A stretch of DNA of 64,000 bases, taken from positions 99,191,440-99,255,439 of the forward strand of contig NC_067284.1 of assembly GCF_020740795.1 (NCBI RefSeq), read 5' to 3'. The notes under the pieces were generated by a model. The model made no database searches. It was not told the origin of the DNA and was given only the letters and a program-made list of their open reading frames with translations. The stretch comes from Apus apus (taxonomy: Eukaryota; Chordata; Aves; Apodiformes; Apodidae). This document shows positions 22,875 through 33,639 of this stretch, in pieces (positions within the stretch are counted from its first letter, which is position 1; the number at the start of each line of letters is the position of its first letter). A program made the position numbers and the translations under genes.

Positions 22875-24622
22875 TCATGGCCGCACAAATCGCAGCGGCT
22901 CCGAACAACAGCAAGGGCAAAGCCCCGAGCCTGCCGGGCGGCCTGGGCCCGGAGCGGGGCCCGGGGGGCAGCGGGGCCGCCGCCGCCGCCGCGGGGGTTC
23001 CCGGGCCGGGCCCAGCACTGGGGGTCGGAGAGGGGAGTCCGGCCGGCGGCAGCAGCAACGTGAATAATGTAGATCACCATCTCCTCCATCACCACACCGA
23101 GCCGCTGAACATGGCCAATAACGCGGCTCCCGCCGCTGCCGCCGGTAACAACAACAACGCCAGCGGCGGCGGCGGCGGCTCCTCCTCGGAGCCGGCTCTG
23201 AAGGAAGGTGGAAGCTCCTCGGCGTTATCTTCATCTTCTTCGTCTTCTTCCTCCTCCTCCTCCTCCTCCTCCAACCCGGGCTCGGCCATGGAGACGGGGC
23301 TGCTCCCCAACCACAAGCTGAAGAGCGTCGGAGGCGATCACCCCGCCGCGCCGCCCCACCACCACCATGCCCACCACCCGCATCACCATGCCCACCACCA
23401 CCATGCCCACCACCCGCACCACCACCACCATGCACTACAGCAGCAGCTAAATCAATTCCCGCCGCCGCAGCAGCCGCCGCCTCAGCACCATCCCGTGCAG
23501 AATAACAACAGCAGCCTCGGCGGCGGCGGCAGCGGCAGCAACAACAACGGCGGTGGCGGTGGCGGCGCTGCTCAGCCCAGTGCAGACATGGAGCAGCAGC
23601 AACATGGAGGAAAAGACAGTGTTTTGGGCGCTCAGGCCGAGCCCCCCCAGCAGCCGCAACAAATGCTGAATAAAAGCGCCGACGAGGAGGAGATGCCCGG
23701 CAAGATGGGCGAGCCCATCGGCGGCCGCTACGACCACCCCGGCTTGGGACCCCTGGGCGGACAGCAGCAGCCCCAGCAGCCGCCCCCGAGCGCTGGGAGC
23801 GGCGGCGGCGGCCTCGGCGGCGGCGGCGGGAGCGGGGGAGGCGGCGGCGGCCCCTCCGCGGTGGGTGTCTCGGAGTTCAATAGCTATTATGGCAACGCTG
23901 CCCCTGCCCCTGCCAGCAGCGCTACGGCGAGCCGCGCCGGGCCTTGCTTTGATCAACATGGCGGACAACAAAGCCCCGGGATGGGGATAATGCACCCCAC
24001 GGCGGCCCCCAACAGCATGGACCCCCTGCAAAACTCCCACGAAGGTTACCCCAACAGCCAGTACAACCACTATCCGGGCTACGGCCGCGGCCCCGGCGGC
24101 GGCGCGGGCGGCGGCGCGGGAGCCGTGGCGGCAGCAGCGGCGGCGGCCGCCGGGGCAGGCGGCGGCGGCTACGGGAGCTCCGCGGCGGGCTACGGGGTGC
24201 TGAGCTCCCCGCGGCAGCCGGGCGGCGGCATGATGATGGGCCCCGGCGGCGGGGCCGGCCTCGGCAAGGCTGCTGCCGGCGCGGCGGCGGCGGCCGGCGG
24301 CTTCGCGCGGTTCTCCGGGCAGAACCAGCACCCGTCCGGGGCCACCCCTACCTTGAACCAGCTGCTCACGTCCCCCAGCCCCATGATGCGGAGCTACGGC
24401 AGCAGCTACCCCGACTACAGCAGCCCCAGCGCCCCGCCGCAGCCCCAGCCCCAGGCAGCGGCGGCCGCCCCGGGAAGCCAGCAGGCAGCGGCGGGCATGG
24501 GCATGGGCAAGGACATGGGCGCCCAGTACGGAGCGGCAAACCCGGCCTGGGCAGCGGCACAACAAAGGAATCACCCGGCGATGAGCCCCGGGAACACCGG
24601 GCAGGCCATCAGCAGGACCCAG
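22871..24622 (+). CDS. ARID1B: ARID1B (BAF250B) coding exon 1, 5' part of the gene
   Basis: First coding exon of ARID1B, a nuclear DNA-binding subunit of the BAF (SWI/SNF) remodelling complex. The 584 codons encode the low-complexity N-terminal region. In order: an Ala/Gly/Pro-rich leader (1-80); a stretch beginning MANNAAP (81) that aligns with the classical human start; a 15-Ser run (120-134); [13 protein letters not shown] (140-152); a His-rich cluster (163-187); LQQQLNQF (189-196) with Pro/Gln sequence; Gly-rich tracts (216-232, 311-327); [17 protein letters not shown] (356-372); [16 protein letters not shown] (382-397); and [20 protein letters not shown] (491-510). These blocks match human ARID1B from memory. 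The exon ends at CAG|GTAACC in phase 0 and joins exon 2 in frame. An in-frame TAA at 22844 precedes the first ATG; ATG 22877 (A at -3, G at +4) has a better Kozak context than 22871. The ARID and BAF250_C domains lie in later exons. Identity is very sure; the exact start is not. Confidence 0.95.
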
Positions 24623-24704
24623 GTAACCCCCCGCGCTCGATTCGTGACGGCTCCGTGCCACTCGTGTCGAGGTCTTAGTTTCTTTATAATTCACTTTTTC
24701 CTTC

Positions 24705-24850
24705 AGCCCCCCCCCCCTCCCCCCCCGCCCGTTCCCCCCCCCCCCCCATTCACGCTTTTTTTCTCTCTCTGGTTTATGGGTTTTTTTTGTTGGTTGTGGG
24801 TTTTTTTGCTTGTGGTTTTTTTTTTTGTTTGTGTGTTTTTTTTTTCCTCT
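24705..24850. repeat. C-rich then T/G-rich low-complexity tract after the exon 1 donor
   Basis: A run of C with single T/G interruptions (about 24,706-24,748), then T-rich sequence broken by G (TTTTTTTTGTTGG type) to about 24,846. The sense strand is nearly all pyrimidine in the first half. Confidence 0.85.
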
Positions 24851-25050
24851 TCTCCGGGCCAGTTCTCCCCCTCGCTGCCTCCGTAGCAGTGGTGAGCCGC
24901 GCACAATGCGCGGCCCCGCGGGGGCTGGAGGCATCGGAGTGCGGCTTTCGCTGTCGAAATTAGGTTGTTCTCAGACCTGGTTCATATTTTTTGCTTCCAC
25001 TTTGAAACAGGAGGGAGGGACGCGGGCCTGGAGGACAGGCGGCTTGGGAC

Positions 25051-25073
25051 GGGGGCGGGGGGGGGGGGGGGGG
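25051..25073. repeat. G-run (G5-C-G17) in intron 1
   Basis: Near-pure G homopolymer on the sense strand, G-quadruplex prone, about 430 bases past the exon 1 donor. Confidence 0.95.
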
Positions 25074-25530
25074 TGTTGGATTTTGTAACCGGAGTGTCGG
25101 ACCCGGGGGGCTCCCGGGGGGATAACGTCCATTATCTTCCACGGGGCTTTTTTATTATTACTCTTTCTTCTTTTCCCTTCTTTCTAATACGTTATTATTA
25201 TTTTTTTTAACAGAACGAGTTGCGCCGTTGCACGCTCTTAGCAAATTAGTTTGTCACTGAATGGAGTTAACCGCGGGGAGATCCGCGGAACGCGGCCGGG
25301 CGCCTTTTTCTTGTAGGGAGAGCGCGCGTGTGCGTGTGTGTGCGCGTGTGCTCGTGGGCGCGCCTGTGCCCGCGCCGCGTGGGGTGCCCGGCCCGGGTCA
25401 CCTCAAAGGGGACTCTCCCACCGGCAGCAGCGCGCGTGGGTGCGGGTGCGCGCGCGCAGCTGGGTTTCTTGCCCCAAACACGCGGAAATCCAGACGGGCG
25501 GGGGAAGCGGGGGGTGGGGTGGGGAAAAAA

Positions 25531-25552
25531 GGGGGGGGGGGGGGGGGGGGGG
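25531..25552. repeat. G22 homopolymer in intron 1
   Basis: Twenty-two G in a row, preceded by further G-rich clusters from 25,500. Strong G4/R-loop candidate on the sense strand; the exact length may be an assembly estimate. Confidence 0.95.
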
Positions 25553-25666
25553 AAAGAAGACAAAACAACGAGAAGTCCTTGGCGTCAGCAAAGGGGCGCG
25601 GGCACCGGGCGGGCCGTCACCCATCCTCCCGGTTCGCACCCCACTGCCCCAGCCCGGTAACTCCGC

Positions 25667-25688
25667 CGATCGATCGATCGATCGATCG
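25667..25688. repeat. (CGAT)5.5 microsatellite
   Basis: Five and a half perfect CGAT units, overlapping GATC and ATCGAT sites, inside the CpG island. A CpG-containing microsatellite surviving intact suggests that the region is unmethylated in the germ line (inference). Confidence 0.97.
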
Positions 25689-26310
25689 CTAGACAGATGG
25701 GCGGGGGGGCCCGTGGCGCAGCGCGGTTCCGGGGCGGGCGCGGCGGTGCGGTGCGGGGAGCCGGGCCCCGCCGTGAGGGCCGGTGCGGCGGAGCAAGCGG
25801 GTCTTCTCCTCCTCCGGCAGGTTCGGAATTTGAATTGTGGAGGTAAAGCGGCCGCAGCCGTCTCCAGACAGCTGCCTCCGAGTTGACATCTCATCTGCCA
25901 CCTGATTGGCTCCCCGCTCGCCGCGGGGCACCTCGCGCCGCTGATGTCAATCGCCGCGCGGAGCGGCCCAGGAACCCCCGCCCCAAACAACCCCCGCCGG
26001 TCGGGCCGGGGGGTGCGGGAGCGGCGGGGGGGCACCCGCCCACCGGCATCATCCTCCCCCCCCCCCTCCCGTCCTCGCCCACCTCGGTTGGGCGGCGTGG
26101 CTTTTCTGGGCATCGAATGACTCGATGATTATCGATAGTGTTTTTTGATTTTTTTTTTTTCAAAATCCCCTGCTGGGGGGGAGGCGGTAGGGGAGTATCT
26201 TGTCAGAACAGCGCTTGGACCCAGGATTCGGGATTTCGAGTTGCGCTCTGAAAACGTTTTGTAATGTTGCAGCTCATGGATATGATGCAAGGGATTAGAT
26301 TTTTGTAAAA

Positions 26311-26352
26311 AAACAACCAACCAACCAAAACACCCCAGCCAACCAAACAAAA
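26311..26352. repeat. AACC-type simple sequence
   Basis: AACCAACCAACC followed by imperfect AACCA/CCAAAC units just past the CpG island. Confidence 0.85.
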
Positions 26353-29300
26353 AATATGTAATCTTAATTTCACTCTGTTAGCTTGATAGCTGACCTACGC
26401 GTGCCTCTTAAAAAACAATCTCCTTTGCCTGTGGTTCCTGTAGGTGAGAAAACGCCGTGTGTTGTCGAGAGGAGGGAAAAAGGAGCCGTTCTGTTGGTTT
26501 CATCTCTGCCGCGAATCCTGATATTCAGGGGAAAATGCGCCTTTTCGTTTGAATTGTGGTTAGGATACTTCAGGAAGCATCAGGAGTTGTTGATCTCATT
26601 ATTTTTCTGCGCAAGTGTGAGATTAGGCTTGAAATCTCAGCAGGAAAGGGAATTGTGTTAAATGGAGTAGTGCATTAGAATTTTATGGGTTTCTTTTGCC
26701 TTCCACAAGATCTTTCTATTAAGAACTGTTAAATCTTTTAATAGCTTTTAACAATGAGGACTGACAGGGGCAAATGCAGGTGGATGCTTTTGGGGTCCTT
26801 GAACGGCTGGGTCTTGCCACAAAGTGACAAACAGAACCTGGAAAGAACAGTTGCTTGATATTGTGAACGGTTTATTAATTCTGAAAAAATAACAATACAA
26901 AAGCTGGTTGGGCTGGCTGTGTGTGTGCTTTTCTGCTTCCAACAGACCACTTCTGCCACGTTTTTAGTTTTTATTCTACTTCGTTTCTGTTTCTTCCAGG
27001 GAAATAAGATTCTTTTTGTTTGTTTTTTGTTTTGGTGGGGTTTTTTTGTGAGCGTTGATTCTTTACCTTTTTTAATTTGCACTGGTAAAAGGGTTACTGG
27101 AAGCCATAAGGTAATGAGGCCTCATATACATAACCTTTCATAATTAATTGAAAAATATTTATGTTGTCTGTTTGCTTTTTAAACACAGGTAGTTCAGAAT
27201 TTGTAGTTTAAAAGCCAGGAGAATTGTCATTAGATAGACATAGTACGTGTTAGTTCAGAGTGCTGTTTCTTCACAGCAGAAATTGTTTAAACTATTTTAT
27301 TTTTATTGGAGGAGTGAGAGTAAATTCATTATGTCCTCGGCATGACCCTTAGAAATACTTCCTTATATTTATGGGTTTACATCCTCTTACAGATTTTTCT
27401 TGTGTTTTGGTAGCATAAGAATTAGGATACAGCTTAGAAAGAATATTCTGGCAAGGGCACAATTTTCTTGTTTTGGGTTTTTTTTTTAATTATTATTTTT
27501 TCCTCAAAATACTTTTCATAAAGGCAAGTAAACTGTTTTTTATATTGTAGTTTTTTCATCTAACTAGCATGTGATTGAAATAAGAAATTTTCTTAGATTT
27601 TTAAATTAATATTTTTAGTGTCTAAAATAGATTGTCAAAAGTTTAAATACCTAGCTTACTGAACAGTTATTTTTATACATCGTTTTTTTGTTTTTAATTG
27701 CCACATGTCAATCTCCATGTATGTTATATCAGTAAGCAGACAAATTGATTCCTTTTTGAAAGACAAAACCAGACCAGCATTTGAACTGAAGGCTTCTGTT
27801 TAATTTTTTTAATAATCATCTGTGTGCATACTCTGTGTATACACACACATTAGAATATACTCACTTGTCATGTGTCTTTGCAAAGCAGATGATGATTGGC
27901 CCGTAAGCCTGTGGGGAACAATTGTGCTGTGAACAGAGGAAAAGGACCATCAGTAGGCTACAACATCCAAGATACTTGTTCAGGAAATTCTTGCCTCAGC
28001 ATGGGTAATTTTTATTATATGCAGAACTGTGGCATCCCACTCTGAACTGACTTCTGTGTTTGTCCAGCTGATTAGATTATTTAAGAAAATTTTGCTTCCA
28101 TTTAATTTAATCACCTTACCCAATCGTGAGACGAGATATAAGCTTGAAAAAGGGGCCTCCTGTTCCTGAAGAAACACGTTTTCCAAGCAGATGGATATTG
28201 CTCATGCGGATACACATTGATTTGATGGTAGAGAAGTTGTGAGGTGCTAGCATGGTAGCCTGTCATTCACTTTTTTTGATTATTGATTAATTCCTTTGCA
28301 GTGTACAGACATTTAGAGTCCTGAGACTCCATTTATTCTTCACTTCTGATTTGCACTGCAGTAGCTGGCCTCTGTGTGTGTGTTTTATATGCGTCTTTAT
28401 CCTTTGTGCACGTGTATAAGATTTACATACACCTACACACAAAGAGAGAACCTGGGTCTTTTCAGGAGTACTCGTGTAGCAAAAGGTATAGGCAGTGTTG
28501 GAAAAAAATCCGTCAAGCTGCTCTGAGTTTGTGTCTATCAGTAATTTGTTTTGCAGTGGAGAAGCTTGGAATATGCTTGATTCTGTAGCTCTTTTTATGC
28601 CAAATAGTTTGCCTGTATTGGGAGTTCTGGCTAAGCCAGTGCTGCAGAATCATGTCCTGTGCCTGAAGGCCATTAAACAGCTGTTAGTGTGGTGAATGGA
28701 TTCTTGACGTCTCAATGGAAGAATAAAGTACATTTTTCCCTGTGCATTTTCAAATAAACAGTTTAGTATTCACATAGCTTCTATTTAGAAGTAGCAAATA
28801 GCAATATTCTCCGTTAGTAGCATCTATATATATATTACCACCATATATTTGACACTTTGTGGTTTGGTGTTCAGTTATTGGTTTCTGTAGTAGTGCTTAG
28901 GCTCACATGTTGAACAGCAGGACTCTGTGTACGAGATACAATAAAGAAAGAGAGATGCAAACCTGTCTGCTGTATTACTGTCTCCATCGTGCAAGGATTC
29001 TGCAACTAAGCGCTCAGTTACTGTCTCTTTGGCATTCTGATTCAAGTCTGTGGGGATGAAAACTAAGGCATTTAACTGTTGCTAAATTTTCTAGTTACAT
29101 ATGTAACACAACATTTTTGAAATTACTAATCATGATCTGTTAGGTGATGCTGTTTCATTCTGAAATAGTATCTTAGAAACAAGTTTCAGTAGCTTCTGAT
29201 AGGTCTTTGTCTTTCTTACTTTGCACCTCAAGTGTTTTATCATAGATATTTTGAAATTCTTATTGTTAACATGAGAATGGCAGTGCTTTATTTATCCATG

Positions 29301-31735
29301 TGTCCTTAAGATGGTACCTGTGACCTAACTAGTTACATTTCAGTACTTTTAAAATTTTGCCTTTTATCAGGAGGCTTTGAAGATTCTCTGTGGATATGTA
29401 AAGTAGTGTTGCCATACTCGCTGTGTATGCATGCTCAAGGCTGCAGAATTTCAGTAGCATGTGTTTTTGGTAGGCTAACTTGCTAAAATACGTTTTAGAA
29501 TTGTGATTATTAAGGTACTTGGGAAAAAAAATACAACATTTTTCTTTCAATTTTGGGGCTATTTACATAGTGCTAAATACATGTTTTGGTGGGTTTGAAT
29601 GAGGACTTTAATTAAACTTAAATTAAAAGTATACCTTTGTGGTTTTCAAATTTGTTTTGAAAACTAGTAATAGAAGACTGGTACTAAGCAGTGTTGGTTT
29701 TGTATCGTTTGGTGCGGAGAGAAGCAAATAAATGGAATACATACAAATCTTGTGGAGCCAATCGTATCAGAGGAAAATTTATTTTACCTGTTATTAAATT
29801 TAAATATTATTTGTTATAAACGTGAAGTGTTTCTGTACATCTGATGTGTGTTTTACCACTAAAGTCATAAGGGTACCTTTTGAATTCTTTTGTTACCCAG
29901 TTGTCCTTGGTCGTGCTCAGTTTTACACACAAATGCTGATGTGCTGGCACAGTGCTGTGGTGTTTGTGTTGCAGGTGGGCTGGAGGATTCTGCTGTACTT
30001 TCAGTTCTGAGAGTGTGGCATCCTGTAATCCACCAGCAACATGTCAGCTCCAAAAGGACTGTGCACATCCAGGGTGGTGTTCCACTTCAGTTGAGGAATT
30101 CTCAGGGATAGACATATCCCAATATACTTATATAATTTGTGAACAGTGCATTTTGGGGACAGTAGGTGGCTAATTTGTAAAGGATTGCTTTTAACTACCT
30201 TTATTTTCTTAGTAACAGCTGAGAAAACAACTCAGTTTCAAGTACATTTCATCTTCACACTATCTTTCTAGTGTGCCTTGCACCTGGAGTAAGAGGTGAT
30301 TCTTCCTGTTGTAAAGAGTGAGGAAACTAAGGCATATAAAACACCCCTTCCTTCAGTCACACCTTAGCACAGCTGAAAACAGAGGTCTCTCAGAAATAAA
30401 TAGGGTCTTGGTGCCATACACTTCAGCTTTTGAATAAATCCAGTCTTACTGTGAACACACTCCTTTGTGGGAGAATTTAAGCTTTATAGGCATCTATTCA
30501 GACAACTGAGAAGACAAATGACTGAGTGAAATGAGGGATTTGTCTGCTCTGTCAGTACAGTCACCTTAAACTAAAGGCACCGTCATCTAAAATTCAAGTA
30601 TTCCTTGCACTGTTTTATCATTACGTACTCAATGTCATCTATATTAAGTCACTGGATTTCACATAGAAATTAAACTCTGAGGAAAATTGAGTTGAACAAG
30701 TGCCCAGAAGCTTAGCTGGTGTTGCAGATCTTGCCTTCTGATTAATATGATGTAGAGAGCACAAGTAGGTGCCGGGGGTGGTGCGGGGTGCCTGCACAGG
30801 CTTCCTTACCACCAAGTCCGGTTGTTTTATCTGGCACATAAATTATCTTCATTTTTAAGATGAACAGATGTGATGCAGAAATCACAATTGCTGTGTCTTG
30901 TTTAAAGATTGCTTTTCCTATGGGAATTGTTCTTATTGCAAATATGAATTACCTTGTAGCAAACCTTGTATTCCCTATATAGGTAGCTTACTTCATCTGA
31001 AAGCACCTGCAACTAATTAGAAAACTCTGTAACCCAAGGATGTTATTGTGATGCTATTGTCAAAATGTTTCATTTATGTTTATTAGAACCAATGTGAAAT
31101 CTGTGTAAAAGTTCTCAGTGGGTACAATTTGAAAGGGTGTTGATATATTTTGTGTTAACATTCCGTGTGTAGTGGAAATGTTAATTTCCTTATAAACTAC
31201 CAAACAAAGTAATGAGGCTGCTGAATTTCTGAATAGGTAGTGGCCAATTTGTGGATATATAACAGCGTTTGATGGTTCTGCAGTGTATGTAAGGAATTGC
31301 TTTCAGTACAGAGCTATCAGTGTTTGATTGACTTGTGTATTACTGCTTCCATTTGAGTCATGGTGGGTTTAGTAACTGTGTCAGAAGGACTGAGCACGTG
31401 TAGAAGAATGTAATCTATTTATTAGTTTCCTTTCTCTAATTGCAAGAACTATTAGTTGGTTAATCTTTTGCACCTGAATTTGCCCAGTGGCCAAATGGTA
31501 TTCTGCATTTAAGAATTCACTGCTGTGCCCTATCTTCCTCCCTGCTTTGTAGACTTCTTAGACTTGAAAAGATACTGAATTTAGGTTTGTGATCTGATAA
31601 TTGTCTATAAAGACACTCATCTGAGTGGTAGGCCCTCTGACACTTCCTCTGTAGGGCTGTGTTAGTGATCTCAATCTGTTACCCACACCAGTCTCTTTCT
31701 GAGCATTGGAGGGTTGAAGAATGACTATTCTCTAG

Positions 31736-31828
31736 TCTTTTTTTCTGTTGTGGTGGGGTTTTTTTTGTTATTGTTTTGGTTTTTTGTATTTGTTGTTTTT
31801 TTCTTGGTGTTGTTTTTTTTTTTTAGGA
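31736..31828. repeat. T/G-rich low-complexity tract
   Basis: TTTTTCTGTTGTGGTGGGG type sequence followed by T runs broken by single or double G, ending TTTTTTTTAG. Pseudo-acceptor sequence without an exon behind it. Confidence 0.85.
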
Positions 31829-32826
31829 ATTGTATGTGAATGGGCTTTTTGTTTGTTACTTATGTTCTTTAGCATGTTTTCTAAAAAATAAAAATGAAAA
31901 TGGAAAAAACTCCATGTATAAACCACCTGTCTTTTTTTTCTTTGAGGGGGAGTGGTTTTAGTTGTATTACTAATAGGGTTTTGTAAGATTCTGCTCTAAA
32001 CAGTTACACTTAGGTTATTTTTTTGACTGTTTGGAATTCATTTTAGGTATCTACTAAAAAAGTATTCTGTAGCAGGCATTTCTGTTGGATATTTGTAATT
32101 TTTTACCTGTGTTAATTAAAAAGTGGTTTTGATTCTGCAAAGTTGCTGAATCAGTTTATTTGCCCTTTAAAGACCATGTGGCCAGGTCCACTGTGAAGTT
32201 CTGTTGTAGCTACCTAGTTGGGTTCAGGGAATTAACTGCTTCCCTGAGTATATGGGTTGTGGTAAGCCCTTTTGTATGTAGTGTGCCATGGGGATGGTAG
32301 TGTGTCTGCACTGGCAAAAATAATAGCCTTTATAAGTAGCCTCTCTTGAGGGGTTCACATAAATGGTTGTTAAGATACAGGTAACTTGCTGGGTTTTTCA
32401 CAAAGTAGATAGTTCCACATGTTTTGGTCATGTTTTAAAAGTGCAAAGTGATCTGTGTTATGCAGGAAGGAGAGGGCTGTCTTGCTGTAGCACAGTCCCT
32501 GGTACAGCTGACTTACAGAAGGACCTGAAGTTTGAGCGTGGTTGTTTTTTGTTTGTTTGTTTAAAGAAAGAAAACTTGTTCAGAAAATCCCAAAATGAGA
32601 GATCCTGCTTTAAAGCATAATTGTAGTCATGTGTGCTGTTCCTAGTGTGGAAATGGCTTAATTCACAGACTGATGGAAGTGGAATAGTGCTTTCTTTACA
32701 CAGACAGTGGATTCAGCCATGGTGAGTAAATTATGTTTCTTCAGGAAGATGGTGTTAGGATTGGTGCAGGAATTCTGGATAGCTCTCTGCTGACTGCATG
32801 ATCTAAAGGTGGCTGTTTTCACTGTT

Positions 32827-32905
32827 GGTACCTCAGTTTATCTATGTTAAAATAAGGATAATATTTGTCTTATTTAGCTATATGAGGTTGATGTGCAGCT
32901 TTCAT
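32827..32905 (+). mobile_element. MIR-like SINE 3' fragment
   Basis: GGTACCTCAGTTTATCTATG, then TTAAAATAAGGATAATA and a TATGAGGTTGATGTG stretch. This follows the MIR order TGCCTCAGTTTCCTCATCTG / TAAAATGGGGATAATAAT / CATAGGGTTGTTGTG. The match is diverged but collinear. Confidence 0.55.
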
Positions 32906-33639
32906 TACAGTGTCTTGAAGAATAAATAGGCAGCCTAAATACTTGTTCTGTGTGAAGGTATCCAGTTTGCACTGTACCTTCCTCTGTTTGGATGGGATCT
33001 GAGATGAGGTGTTCCCAACATTAATCATGTTATTTGGTTAGCTTGTCAGACTTACTTGTTTGTAAGCAAGATGCTGAAACATCAGCTCTGAAAATTTCTT
33101 TTGAAAGCACAAGGACAGGATTTGTAGTTCTTAAATTTTATTCTTTTTAAGTTAAAAATAAAGATAAGGAGGTTTGTTTTGACAGCATCAAAGGAATATG
33201 CTGGTTTATTTGCAGCCTTTGATTTGGGTGGAATGTATGGAGTTCTGAATTTTTTTGTGTAGCAATTTATGTTGTGAATATTTTGGATATTCTGTTTATA
33301 TGAAGTGTTAGCATTGATGTCTTACTTTCAGGCATGATTTACGGAAAAAAAAAATTAGGCTTTTGTGATTTTTTTATTTTTTTTTTTTTAAATTCAGCAT
33401 TGCTTAGGTGCTTGAAATTCCCAAGTCAAGAAAAACGAGCGTGTTCTTTAAAGCTGTTGCTGTTTAAAGATATGTACAAGTGGGTTATAGGTAGAGGCTA
33501 TTTAATGAAGTATTTCTGGAAATCTTCAGCTGGGTATGTTTGAGGCAGCAAAATAATTTTACTTGGCAGTTTTACTTATATTTGGAACTTCTTCCTTCCT
33601 GTGAACAGAAAGGTAGATTTCTTTCTTCATGGTGCCCTG

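Larger units (their letters stand above)
24900..26110. promoter_or_regulatory. CpG-rich start of intron 1 (downstream part of the island)
   Basis: CpG density stays high for over 1 kb after exon 1. The block has alternating purine/pyrimidine sequence near 25,318-25,360 (GTGTGCGC type, Z-DNA prone), G17 and G22 runs, a CGAT tetranucleotide tract, and a CCAAT box in reverse (GATTGGCT) at about 25,904. This looks like the 3' half of the promoter island and could hold intronic regulatory sites. Confidence 0.6.

Noticed and set aside
24623..24886. Continuation of the exon 1 frame past the donor for 87 codons
   Set aside because: Becomes Pro, Phe and Val homopolymer coding of intronic C/T/G tracts; a good GTAACC donor and in-frame exon 2 show that it is intron.
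23447..24934. 495-codon open frame on the minus strand across ARID1B exon 1
   Set aside because: Antisense shadow of a GC-rich, repeat-coding exon where stops are rare; low-complexity Ala/Arg/Gly sequence with no recognisable domain.
25403..26113. 236-codon minus frame and several plus frames in the CpG-rich start of intron 1
   Set aside because: Stop-poor GC-rich sequence containing G22 and CGAT repeats; no protein family features and no splice context.
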